From Polyangium mundeleinium (GTDB taxonomy: Bacteria; Myxococcota_A; Polyangia; Polyangiales; Polyangiaceae), in the NCBI RefSeq assembly GCF_028369105.1, contig NZ_JAQNDO010000001.1:3279001-3343000 (forward strand): DNA of 64,000 bases, read 5' to 3'. The number at the start of each line of letters is the position of its first letter. Position 1 is the stretch's first letter. Below are positions 57,201 to 64,000 of this stretch, one piece after another. The translations under genes were made by a program, and so were the position numbers. A model generated the notes under the pieces. It made no database searches. It had not been told where the DNA came from and saw nothing but the letters and a program-made list of their open reading frames with translations.

Positions 57201-57326
57201 CTCGACGACGCGGCGCGCCGGCCAGGCCTCCGCGCGAACCTCGACGACACGCACGGCCGAGACGAGGGAGCGGAAGCGCACGAGGTAAACGGCCTCCGGA
57301 TCGGGATCGTGCGCCGGATGGATCAC
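54288..57326 (-). CDS. Large DUF4132-like protein
   Basis: A 1012-residue soluble protein rich in Ala, Leu and Arg. About 120-700 is helical, repeat-like sequence. The C-terminal part (about 820-1000) contains RWIGWTDVEIVHPARLPDAAAWRALL, LKQALPQLFRDLRGV, TFVHQP and FGFCDPNG, resembling the DUF4132 domain of E. coli MolR/YehI-type proteins, in which a WTD..HP motif and an FKQ.FR-like motif recur. The molecular role of that domain is unknown. The GTG start (57324-57326) overlaps the stop of the preceding small gene (GTGA). Gene order with SWIM and VWA proteins mirrors the yeh cluster. The many aligned frames in other registers are GC-driven. Confidence 0.75.
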   Translation of the reverse strand: MIHPAHDPDPEAVYLVRFRSLVSAVRVVEVRAEAWPARRVVEQHEGSFAEDVLLLRIEPRQEVPFPLRLHGERPEDDSHHERVRRASRVFLRATALVEARPRRAEQTFQALEALFEEIGPDAAASMWLEAARTFLALGDEEHASRALRRLARLARRAPVSAALLVAVVTSPRHGTILPGEIVDVAAEHAGSDAGLSLRLDVLRRLLEAGRDVPPGTMAALTNAAQASEDPAAAASRIDAAFLGCFGLVGTWAPAGEASLVRARLQALWAHSHASGDHGFRVRNDLAAALRTTRGALDAARLAALLDLLVPASPSDDTSLLLDVTRSLLGALARENDPSAEDICVRALLHLADVAPTNLFVHANEIGPALADAFDNPPSRPLLAALLADLDAASRHVDPSRVLSEALDRGAGARLAPAETDPPPRSGSRTRRVRSLARWLPTPLVTATLAALAASAEDAASAAVAAAPALAFVWALRLLGLAQDERTSPDLAEDTLSLAEALAQRLDPRLVTPSAVAAADPTLHLAHPDPAALLRGVAVARTSLADPGALRPERWPAPTLPGLSDPRDARFVLLAWSLSTLDAREAGTHHLTFARIADATPLARAGAGRLSPSPLALRGVSSSLARLTTTNLLRVPTADEPSLRDVVLLCAPRDLAEAFARDVGVSPRLLVEAPAPVPTHVDPTPPLVPRDLPFPDLDPARPLTALFPRRTSRNPALVPARDPALPRSPVIAGHIVSVGPRGELAVTPEGASSPLRRVPSAVRKDERYRALVRGRRAERARRHEAARLLEDRMISATPLRADELAWLLDDPLHASLLSHLVITTRPRDPGPPRDLALLWSWERARGLGVVPLDYDARWIGWTDVEIVHPARLPDAAAWRALLDELSLKQALPQLFRDLRGVPDDELDSTESNVLARRLVDAAALRRALTDEGFCTGPGLATRTFVHQPSDQNVTAWFDAGRPPWPRDAAYSGAFGFCDPNGVALAFSSVPRPLVCEARASIDRALARAAPRAR

Positions 57327-57655
57327 GGCGCCTCCGTGTTGTCGTCGTGGGCCCCGAACGCCGCGAGAAGCGCGGAGCGCGCGAGCCTCGTGGAGAGCGC
57401 TTCGATCCGGTCGTACGATGCGAGCAGCGCCTCGGCGAGCGCCGTGTTCGGCCGCGGCCCGAGCCCTGCTTGCGCGTCGAGCGCCATGGCCACGGCTTCG
57501 AGCCGCGTCGCGAGGTCGAACAGGCCGATGGCCTGCGCGTCCGCCGCGAGCCGCCGGAACGCGATCGACCGGTGTTCCGTGCGTTCGAGCGCGCCGGCCG
57601 CGGCGAGCTCCTCGATCGCCGCCCGTGCCTGCCGCGCGAGCCGCTCTGCGATCAC
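57323..57655 (-). CDS. 110-residue helical protein of the VWA-SWIM block
   Basis: A small, wholly alpha-helical, Ala/Arg/Glu-rich protein that I do not recognise. It contains IAERLARQARAAIEELAAAGAL and a second helical stretch (LATRLEAVAMALDAQAGL), suggesting a helical bundle or adaptor. GTG starts at 57653-57655 and overlaps the SWIM gene stop; the 3' end overlaps the DUF4132 start. Four-base overlaps on both sides strongly support that it is translated. Confidence 0.75.
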   Translation of the reverse strand: MIAERLARQARAAIEELAAAGALERTEHRSIAFRRLAADAQAIGLFDLATRLEAVAMALDAQAGLGPRPNTALAEALLASYDRIEALSTRLARSALLAAFGAHDDNTEAP

Positions 57656-59061
57656 AGCGTCACCTCGAGCGCGGGATCCACGACGTCGAGCGTGAGATCG
57701 AGCGTGGTGCCGTCCGCGAGCACGGCCGAGATGGGCTCGATCACGAGCGCGCCTCCTTCGCGGGAGAGGCGGACGCAGAGGAAACGCGGCGGCCTCGCGG
57801 CGCGGCTCAGCACTTCGAGGTTGTCGAACAGGAGCGAGCGCTCTTCCCGGAACGAGAGCGAGGTCCGGATTTCCACGCCCGCGGAGGCGCGCATGCGGAG
57901 CGAGAGCTCCTGGGTCGCGTGATCGAAGTCGCTCGGGGACAAACGCTGCACGGGCAGGAGCACGATCGGCGAGGAGCGCGGCGGGCGGCCGAGCGCATCG
58001 AAGACGAGGCCCCGCGCGAGCCGCGCCGCGTCCTGCGGCCCCGCGAGGACGTGCTGCGCGAGGCGGGCGTCGCCCGGCGGGAGCGCCGGCCGCAGCGCCA
58101 CGCTCGTCGCGCGGCTGCCCGAGAGGCGCCCGTGCGAGAGCGCGATCCGCGCGCCGGAGAGCGCGAACCGACCCCGCGCGAGATCCCGCATCGTGATGCC
58201 GCTCCGCGCGAACGCGGGCCCAGCCGCGAGCCCCTCCGCCCAGGTGCGCGGGTCCGCAGGATGCGCGGCTTTCCCCTTCGTGAGCAGCGTCCGCGCGAGG
58301 ACACGATCCTCGCCGAGCACGGCCACGTACGCCGTCACCCCCGCCACGCCGCCTGCCGCGACCCACGCTTCGAGCCCGAGCCCCTGCACCTCGATCGGCG
58401 GCACCTCGACGTACGCGCGTTGTGATGCGCCCGCGATGTCTTCGAGCGGCAGCGCGCCCGTGTTCGCCCGGAGCGCGCGCCCGAGGTTCCGCGTGAGGGC
58501 GAGGGCCCGGAGCGCGTCGACTTCGGCCGCGCCCGCGTCCGGGCCATCGAGCACCGGCAAGAGCGCCGCGAGCCGATCGAGGGCCCGCGCGAGCCTGCCG
58601 AGCCCCGCATCCCGGGGCCCGCGCGCGCGCGGTCGCATCGCCGCCGCGCGCGCGGCGAGCTCGCGCACCCGATCCGTCGAGACACGCGCCGCGCGCCGCA
58701 AGCCGAGCGTCACGACCTCCGCCACGAGCAGGTCCACCTCGGCCAGGATCGGCGCGAACCGCGCGGCGTCCTCGGCGGGGAGTGGCTCCGCCTTCGTGGG
58801 CTCGGGGAACGGGGCGGCCGGCGGCTCCGTGGGGCCCGCGCGTCGGCCGAGATCCCGCGTCCGTTCGTCGCCGCGCGCGACGAGCCGATGCAGGCACGCG
58901 GGCGCGTCCCCCATCGGGCAATCACACCGGACGCGCCCCTCACGCCACGTGATCGTCGCGCCTCCGATGCGCACGGCGCTTTCGCCCATCGGTACGGCCA
59001 CGAGCTCGGTCCGCGCCGCCGCGCGACGCATCCCGGCTGGTGCTTCCCGCCGGCTCGTCAC
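57652..59061 (-). CDS. SWIM zinc-finger protein
   Basis: A 469-residue protein with an N-terminal SWIM finger: C46-x-C48 and C56-x-H58 in VRCDCPMGDAPACLHRLVA. SWIM fingers bind nucleic acid or protein. The rest is mixed and ends in beta-rich sequence without enzyme motifs. It corresponds in position and domain to E. coli YehQ. The GTG at 59059-59061 was chosen because it overlaps the VWA stop (GTGA) and places the finger near the N-terminus. Confidence 0.82.
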   Translation of the reverse strand: MTSRREAPAGMRRAAARTELVAVPMGESAVRIGGATITWREGRVRCDCPMGDAPACLHRLVARGDERTRDLGRRAGPTEPPAAPFPEPTKAEPLPAEDAARFAPILAEVDLLVAEVVTLGLRRAARVSTDRVRELAARAAAMRPRARGPRDAGLGRLARALDRLAALLPVLDGPDAGAAEVDALRALALTRNLGRALRANTGALPLEDIAGASQRAYVEVPPIEVQGLGLEAWVAAGGVAGVTAYVAVLGEDRVLARTLLTKGKAAHPADPRTWAEGLAAGPAFARSGITMRDLARGRFALSGARIALSHGRLSGSRATSVALRPALPPGDARLAQHVLAGPQDAARLARGLVFDALGRPPRSSPIVLLPVQRLSPSDFDHATQELSLRMRASAGVEIRTSLSFREERSLLFDNLEVLSRAARPPRFLCVRLSREGGALVIEPISAVLADGTTLDLTLDVVDPALEVTL

Positions 59062-60212
59062 GTCTCGCCCCCTCGCACGTGACGCCCGACCCAGGCCGCG
59101 AGCTCCCGCGGCGTCATGGCGCCGATCGGCATGCCGAGCGCCGCGAGCGCCCCGGTCACGCGCCGGTCGAAGCCGCCCGCGCCCTTGTCGCCGAGGGCCA
59201 CGAGCCCGAGCACCGTCACCCCGGCGTCGAGCAGATCCTTCACCCGTGTCACGAGCGCGCCGAGCGCGCCTCCCTCGCGGAAATCCGAGATCAACACGAC
59301 CAGCGTGCGCCGCGGCTCCGCGACCAGCGTCGCCGCGTACCCCACGGCCCGCGAGAGCAACGTCCCACCGCCGAGCTGCAGCGAGAAGAGCACCTCCACC
59401 GGATCCCCGGCGATCTCCGTCATGTCCACCACGTGCGTGTCGAACGCGACGAGGCGCAGATCGATCGACGGGACCGACGCGAAGATCGCCGCGAGGATCG
59501 CCGCCTGCACCACGCTGTCCACCATCGAGCCACTCTGATCGAGCAGGACGACGAGCCTCATGCGCGACTGCCGCGCGAGCCGCCGCCGAAAGACGAGCCG
59601 CTCGACGCCGAGCACGCCGCGCGCGCGGTCGTAGTGCCGGAGGTTCTCGCGCACCGTGCGCCGCGCGTCGAGGTTCGCGAGGACGCGCAGGTTCGTCCGG
59701 CGGCGTGGCCCGGACGAACCCGTGAGCGCAGGGGCGAGCTCCGTCGCGAGCGCGCGCGAAAGATCCCGCACGGCCTCCTCGATGAGGCGCCGCGCCGCAG
59801 GCAGCGAGGCCTCCGGGATCTGCCCGCGCAGCCGCACGAGGAGCGCGAGGATCGCGGGCGAGGGCGTCACCGAGGCGAGCGCCGCCGGATCTTCGAGCAG
59901 CGCTGCGAGCCCGTGACGCGCCGCCGCGTCTTCTTCCATCACCACGCGCGCTTCGGGCGGGAAGAGCTCCTCCACGCTCGCGAGCCACGTCGAAGGCCGG
60001 AGCACGCTCGGCCCGAGGCCCGCGCCGCGCGCGCCCTGCGAGGGGCCGCGCCGGAACGCGCGGTCGTAAAGGAACGAAAGATCCTCGTCGATCCGCAGGA
60101 GCACCTCGTCGCCTTCGAGGGGGCTGCCGAGCGAGCTGTCCGCGAAGCGCCCGAAGAGCAGGCGCAGCCGCCGCGCCGCCTCGCGCTTCTTCTCGTCCGC
60201 GCCCTGCGTCAT
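59058..60212 (-). CDS. VWA domain (CoxE/YehP-like) protein
   Basis: A 384-residue protein with a helical N-terminal half and a C-terminal von Willebrand A domain. The metal-ion-dependent adhesion site is complete: DQSGS (225-229), T284 in GGGTLLSRA and D310 in LISDFREGG. CoxE-like VWA proteins usually partner a MoxR AAA+ ATPase to remodel or insert metals into a target; no such ATPase is seen here. The ATG at 60210-60212 has GGGGGAGA upstream and overlaps the GT39-like gene stop (ATGA). Confidence 0.88.
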   Translation of the reverse strand: MTQGADEKKREAARRLRLLFGRFADSSLGSPLEGDEVLLRIDEDLSFLYDRAFRRGPSQGARGAGLGPSVLRPSTWLASVEELFPPEARVVMEEDAAARHGLAALLEDPAALASVTPSPAILALLVRLRGQIPEASLPAARRLIEEAVRDLSRALATELAPALTGSSGPRRRTNLRVLANLDARRTVRENLRHYDRARGVLGVERLVFRRRLARQSRMRLVVLLDQSGSMVDSVVQAAILAAIFASVPSIDLRLVAFDTHVVDMTEIAGDPVEVLFSLQLGGGTLLSRAVGYAATLVAEPRRTLVVLISDFREGGALGALVTRVKDLLDAGVTVLGLVALGDKGAGGFDRRVTGALAALGMPIGAMTPRELAAWVGRHVRGGET

Positions 60213-62263
60213 CGCGCATCTCCCCCGCAAGAGACGAGCCGCGCCGACGGCGCCTCAATCAGCACCTCGCACCGCGCGATCACATCGTGCACCGGCGCGA
60301 GGACGAACGCGTCCCGCTCGATCACGAGCGTCGGGCCTTCAGCGATCGCCGCGAGCAGGTGGTCCCGCGCCACTTCGTCCGAGGGGTCGTCCATCCGATG
60401 CACCTGCACGAGCGGCAGGATCCGGCGGCCCGCTTGGTCCAGGACGAACTCGCCCGAGACCTCGGTCCGTGGCCATTCGGCGGGCGCGTTCGCGGCGCGC
60501 TGGAGGTAATACGCGAGCAGGGTTGCGTCGTAATGCGCGACCGTGACGATGCGTCGTTCCGGGCGGCTCGCGGCGAGCGCGGCGAAGCGAGGCATGAACG
60601 CGTCCACGTCGGGCACGTAGGTGCGGTGCGCGCGAGGGGCGCCCAGGGAAAACAGGAGCGACAGCGCGGCGCTGCCGAGCAGCGACCAGACCCACGTCGG
60701 GACGTACCGGTGTGGCGCGACCGCGAGCGCGAACGCGAGTGCCGGCGCCACGGCGACGAAGTAATAGGTCTGCACGCGCGCCACTTTCGCGACGAGCGCG
60801 ATGCCGATCGCGGTCACGAGCGCCGCGCCCGCGGCCACCACGGGCCCCACGCATCGTGGCGCCCGGAGCGCGAGCATCACGGCGGCTCCCACGAGGAACG
60901 GCACCCCGAGGCCCACGCACGACATCGTTTCACCGAGGAGCCCGAGGAGCATTGGAATCGGCGCGTGGTTCCCCCACGCGAGGTCCGGGAATCGCTCGGC
61001 GACCTCACGCGCGCCGTGATCTCGTACGACCGTCACGCAGAGCAGGACGAGCGCCGGCGCGCCGAGCGCGGCCCCGACGCCGATCGGCAGAGCCACGTTT
61101 CGCAGCGGTTTGCGTGCCGCGACGAGCCCGAGGAGCACGCCCGCGATCACCAGCGGCGCGAGGTAATACGTCCATGCGAGGAGCGCCGTCGACGCCGTGA
61201 GCCCGATGCGCGCCGCCCGGGAAGGCCGCTCCGCAAGCCGCGCCACGAGCGCGCACGTCACCACCACGAGCAGCCCGAACAGCGGGATCTCGCTCACCTG
61301 GCGCGCGTGCACGACAAAACCCGGACTCACGGCCACGAGGAGCGCCGCGATCGCCCCGAGCGGCCCCGCGCGCCCGCGCACGAGCCGCGCGCCCCACACG
61401 ATCGCCGGCGCAACGAGCGCCCCCGCGATCGCCGCCGGTGCGCGCATGATCGCCTCGGAACCCCCGAACTTGCACGCGACATGCAACACGACGAACCAGA
61501 GCGGCGGGTGCCGATCCTCGAGCCCCTTGCCCATCAGGATCTCGCCGAGCGGCAGCGACCCCGTGAAGAGACGTTGCACGTCCTGGTCGTGCACGAACGG
61601 CCCATCGAGGTGCAGCGCCCGCAGCACGAGCCCGAGACCAAAAAGCGAAGCCGCGACGAACGCATCCCCGCGCGGGAGGGATCCCATGAGCCCCATCGCG
61701 AGCGCGAGCAGCGCTGGCACCACGATCCTGCGGAACCCTGCGAGCCGCCCGAGTACGCGCGCCAAAAGCGGCAGCTCCGGCTCGGCCGCGAGCGGGATCG
61801 ACGAGGGCGGATCGAGCCCTGTGTCGTTCCGGTCGATCGCGTCGCGGAGCGCCTGCGTCACCGCTTCCAGATCCTCGTTCGGCGCCGTGGAGCGCGGCGT
61901 CTCGTAGGCCACGCCGAAGCTCTTCGTCTCGCGCACGCCGGGCCATCGCCCCCGATCCACGACGTGCAGTTCGATCCGTCCCGCAGGTCCTTCCGGCCCG
62001 GCCTCGCGCCGCGCCGTGAAGATGACGTCCTGCTCCTCGCCCCGCCGCGGCGGAGACAGGTGATACCCACGCGCTACGACCGCTCCCGGTGCGAGCGGGA
62101 GGATGAGGTCCTCCCACGTCGTCTTTTTCGGCGCTTCGGCTCCGGGCCAAAGCAAAAATGAGGCCGCGAGGAGCGATGTCACGACGAGGAACACGCGGAG
62201 CCACGGCCTCTCCGCGAACGCCCTCGCCCTCCGGAGGGCACCGCGCCATCCCCGCTCCGCCAT
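60209..62263 (-). CDS. GT39/ArnT-like membrane glycosyltransferase
   Basis: A 684-residue multi-pass protein with about twelve helices. An N-terminal anchor (about 24-42) is followed by an extracytoplasmic segment (about 45-165). The core then contains HLDGPFVHDQDVQ, with an acidic pair as in the first external loop of ArnT/PMT enzymes, and GLEDRHPPLWFVVLHV, the DRHPPL form of the family motif. These enzymes use polyprenyl-phosphate sugars to glycosylate proteins or lipids on the outer face. It is the first gene of the coupled block and may not be functionally tied to the VWA genes, although the four-base overlap argues for joint expression. Confidence 0.85.
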   Translation of the reverse strand: MAERGWRGALRRARAFAERPWLRVFLVVTSLLAASFLLWPGAEAPKKTTWEDLILPLAPGAVVARGYHLSPPRRGEEQDVIFTARREAGPEGPAGRIELHVVDRGRWPGVRETKSFGVAYETPRSTAPNEDLEAVTQALRDAIDRNDTGLDPPSSIPLAAEPELPLLARVLGRLAGFRRIVVPALLALAMGLMGSLPRGDAFVAASLFGLGLVLRALHLDGPFVHDQDVQRLFTGSLPLGEILMGKGLEDRHPPLWFVVLHVACKFGGSEAIMRAPAAIAGALVAPAIVWGARLVRGRAGPLGAIAALLVAVSPGFVVHARQVSEIPLFGLLVVVTCALVARLAERPSRAARIGLTASTALLAWTYYLAPLVIAGVLLGLVAARKPLRNVALPIGVGAALGAPALVLLCVTVVRDHGAREVAERFPDLAWGNHAPIPMLLGLLGETMSCVGLGVPFLVGAAVMLALRAPRCVGPVVAAGAALVTAIGIALVAKVARVQTYYFVAVAPALAFALAVAPHRYVPTWVWSLLGSAALSLLFSLGAPRAHRTYVPDVDAFMPRFAALAASRPERRIVTVAHYDATLLAYYLQRAANAPAEWPRTEVSGEFVLDQAGRRILPLVQVHRMDDPSDEVARDHLLAAIAEGPTLVIERDAFVLAPVHDVIARCEVLIEAPSARLVSCGGDAR

Positions 62264-62398
62264 CCGCAGGCTCGGACGCTAAACGACGGTCCCCCCCGGG
62301 TAAAGTGGACACCGCGAAAGGCCTGGAGGCCTCGGGAGCCTCGCGCGAGCGAGCGGCGAATCCCGGGCAAAAGCAATAGCTTGTGTGCTCGCGGGCCT

Positions 62399-62404
62399 TA
62401 TACT
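62399..62404 (+). promoter_or_regulatory. -10 hexamer TATACT directly before a start codon
   Basis: TATACT ends eight bases before the GTG at 62413, so a transcript starting at the usual distance would begin at or next to the start codon. No good -35 hexamer lies 16-18 bases upstream. A leaderless or near-leaderless message is possible. Confidence 0.35.
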
Positions 62405-62412
62405 GATCCCTC

Positions 62413-63405
62413 GTGCCGAGCACCCCTCCCTCCGAAGGCTTGCTCCTCGAGCAGTACCGCGGCCACCTGCCCGGCGACGAGACCGTCCTCCCGCCCGCAG
62501 CCGTCGCCCGCGCCAAGACGCGCATCCAGGTCCGGCGCTTTGCTGGCCCCGCGCACTACACCGAGCACCTCTCCCACCTGCGCATCGCGCACCTGACCGA
62601 CCTCCACGTCGGCCGCGTGACCCCGTGGGCCGTGCAGCTCGCCGCGGTCGAGCTGACCAATGCGGAGAAGCCCGATCTCGTCCTGCTCACGGGCGATTTC
62701 GTGTGCCACAGCCAGCAGTACCTCGACCGCCTGGAAGCCCTCGTGCGGCGCTTCGAGGCGCCTGTGATGGCGGTGCTCGGCAACCACGATTACTGGTCCG
62801 GCGCGGAGGAGGTGCGAGAGGCCTTGCGCCGCGGCGGCGTCGAGGTCCTCGACAATCGCCACACCATCATCGGCCTGCGCCACCAGATGCTCCAGGTCGT
62901 CGGCCTGGACGACGCGTACACCGGCCACGCCCGCAGGGACGAGGCCTTGAAGGGCCTGCGCCGTGATCTGCCGACGATCGCCATGTCCCACATCGCCGAG
63001 GAGGCGGACGGGCTCTGGGCCCTGGGCGACGTCCCGCTCGTCCTGTCCGGCCACACCCACGCCGGCCAGGTCACGCTCGCCCGCCTGCACGAGCTCGCGA
63101 TCGGCAAGCTCGCGGGGCACCGCTACGTGCACGGCCTCTACGGCAGCCGCAGGAGCGGCGGCGCGCACCGCGGCGCGGTGTACGTCGGCGCGGGCATCGG
63201 CGCGTCCGTCATGCCGATCCGCCTCGGCGATCGAGGTCAGCGCGAGGTCGCCATCTTCGAGCTCGGCTACGAGCCCGGCGCGATCGAAGAGCACCACGAC
63301 GACCAGGCCCCGCTGCCCGGCCGCCCGCCCACGCCCGAGATCATGGCCAAGCGCGCCGCCGCCGTCGTCGCCAAGCGCGAGAAGCGCGAGCGCAAGAAGA
63401 TCTGA
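62413..63405 (+). CDS. Calcineurin-like metallophosphoesterase
   Basis: A 330-residue enzyme of the YaeI/LpxH-like phosphoesterase group. The dimetal ligands are D63 and H65 (LTDLHVGR), D95 (LLTGDFV), N124 and H125 (LGNHDYW), H193 (AMSHIAEE) and H214/H216 (SGHTHAGQ). No signal peptide or helix is evident, unlike many YaeI members with a membrane anchor. A basic tail (AKREKRERKKI) ends the protein. The start is a GTG. It is divergent from the GT39-like gene. Confidence 0.9.
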   Translation: MPSTPPSEGLLLEQYRGHLPGDETVLPPAAVARAKTRIQVRRFAGPAHYTEHLSHLRIAHLTDLHVGRVTPWAVQLAAVELTNAEKPDLVLLTGDFVCHSQQYLDRLEALVRRFEAPVMAVLGNHDYWSGAEEVREALRRGGVEVLDNRHTIIGLRHQMLQVVGLDDAYTGHARRDEALKGLRRDLPTIAMSHIAEEADGLWALGDVPLVLSGHTHAGQVTLARLHELAIGKLAGHRYVHGLYGSRRSGGAHRGAVYVGAGIGASVMPIRLGDRGQREVAIFELGYEPGAIEEHHDDQAPLPGRPPTPEIMAKRAAAVVAKREKRERKKI

Positions 63406-63418
63406 ACGAGCTAGAGCC

Positions 63419-63889
63419 TCATGCCCGCTGCGCTTCGAACTTTGCGTGCACGAAGCGCAGCACATCGTCGCGGTGCTTCTGCGCGCTGAGCTCGTGGTGG
63501 AAGACCGCCTCGATGATCATCGCCGGGCTCACGACGAACGTGTACCGCTGCGCCACCCCGACGACCGGCCAGAGCACGTCGTAGGCGCGCGCGATCTGTT
63601 TGTCCGCGTCCCCGATGAGCGGGAACGGCACGTGGAGGTCACCGGCGAACTTGCACTGCGTGTCGGTATCGTCCGTGCTCACGCCGACGAGGTTCGCGCC
63701 GGCCAGCAAGAGCTCGTTGTAGTTGTCCCGGAAGGCCATGGTTTCGCCCGTGCACACGGGCGTGAACGCCTTCGGGAAGAAGTACACGACGGAGCAAAGC
63801 CCCTCTTGCTTGGAGAGGACGAACCGGTTGCCGGCGCTCGTCTGTGCGTCGATCTCCGGAGCGCGATCCCCGACCTTGAGCGAGCTCAT
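63419..63889 (-). CDS. Peroxiredoxin of the BCP/PrxQ type
   Basis: A 156-residue thiol peroxidase. The peroxidatic cysteine is C46 in FFPKAFTPVCTGE, the PrxQ-like signature. The usual resolving cysteine five residues later is Met here; C79 (TDTQCKFAG) and C32 are the other cysteines, so resolution may use C79 or an external thiol. It detoxifies hydrogen peroxide or alkyl hydroperoxides in the cytosol. The ATG at 63887-63889 gives the normal start at MSSLKVGD. It is convergent with the phosphoesterase gene. Confidence 0.92.
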   Translation of the reverse strand: MSSLKVGDRAPEIDAQTSAGNRFVLSKQEGLCSVVYFFPKAFTPVCTGETMAFRDNYNELLLAGANLVGVSTDDTDTQCKFAGDLHVPFPLIGDADKQIARAYDVLWPVVGVAQRYTFVVSPAMIIEAVFHHELSAQKHRDDVLRFVHAKFEAQRA

Positions 63890-63959
63890 CGTAGAAAGGG
63901 GTAGCAAAGTGAAAGGAGCGCGTCGAGCGGTGCCCGAAGCCCGGAGGACGCGTGGCCCC

Positions 63960-64000
63960 TCACTCGCCGATCTCCTTTTCGAGCTTGTCGATCTCGGCCT
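63960..64000 (-). CDS. 3' end of an unidentified gene, 5' part outside window
   Basis: Read on the minus strand, the last 41 bases give AEIDKLEKEIGE followed by TGA. The charged heptad-like spacing suggests a coiled-coil C-terminus. Nothing more can be said from this fragment. Confidence 0.4.
   Translation of the reverse strand, partial: AEIDKLEKEIGE

Overview
The window is very GC-rich, with genes packed on both strands, many 4-base start/stop overlaps and frequent GTG or TTG starts. The gene content points to a myxobacterium, most likely of the Polyangiales (Sorangium/Polyangium-like). It includes a Ser/Thr kinase with a Pro-rich tail, FHA and Zn-ribbon signalling, PAS-rich hybrid kinases, many lipoproteins, a Ser-rich Cys-rich lipoprotein, haem-c lipoproteins and a giant SpvB/YD-repeat protein. 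The taxonomic assignment is inference; no rRNA gene is present and I saw no tRNA gene.

Layout. (1) 1-3.7 kb: a Pro/Thr-rich membrane protein running off the edge, and a SKI2-like DEAD/H helicase. (2) 3.7-16 kb: purine (urate) catabolism. A seven-gene minus-strand run starts with a Ser/Thr kinase and continues with an M19 dipeptidase, a YkvA-like protein, allantoinase, allantoicase, OHCU decarboxylase and hydroxyisourate hydrolase. A convergent CitE-like lyase lies at its 3' end. The membrane-bound cytochrome-c urate oxidase PuuD that would feed it lies 3.5 kb beyond the kinase. Together they convert urate to ureidoglycolate plus urea. A lytic transglycosylase lies between. (3) 16.4-23.5 kb: a 2350-residue secreted SpvB/FG-GAP/Rhs protein with a distinct C-terminal tail, then a hairpin and an unusual non-coding repeat array. 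(4) 24.2-26.2 kb: an operon of a radical SAM/SPASM enzyme and two small membrane proteins. (5) 26-38 kb: envelope lipoproteins, a LysM protein, ruvA, a double-Zn-ribbon/double-FHA protein, a Nudix protein with a broken Nudix box, a dihaem cytochrome/beta-propeller lipoprotein, a GST, an orphan FecCD permease coupled to type III pantothenate kinase, and an O-methyltransferase. (6) 38-40.4 kb: a Ser/Cys-rich lipoprotein, an outer-membrane protein interrupted by a stop codon, and a small SpoIIAA-like protein. (7) 40.4-49.1 kb: a sugar/lipid island with an SDR epimerase, a GT2-CapK fusion, a DUF362 protein, a GH57-like hydrolase, an APH-like kinase and a flippase-like membrane protein. (8) 49.2-62.3 kb: a minus-strand block in which a GT39-like membrane protein, a VWA protein, a SWIM zinc-finger protein, a 110-residue protein, a DUF4132 protein and a six-domain hybrid histidine kinase follow one another with 4-base overlaps or an 8-base gap. 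A second PAS kinase follows. (9) 62.4-64 kb: a metallophosphoesterase, a peroxiredoxin and the 3' end of an unknown gene.

The strongest candidate for an undescribed system is the coupled VWA-SWIM-small protein-DUF4132-hybrid kinase block. It resembles E. coli yehP/yehQ/yehI but has no adjacent MoxR ATPase. Other leads are the radical SAM/membrane-protein operon beside the repeat array, and the GT2-CapK fusion island.
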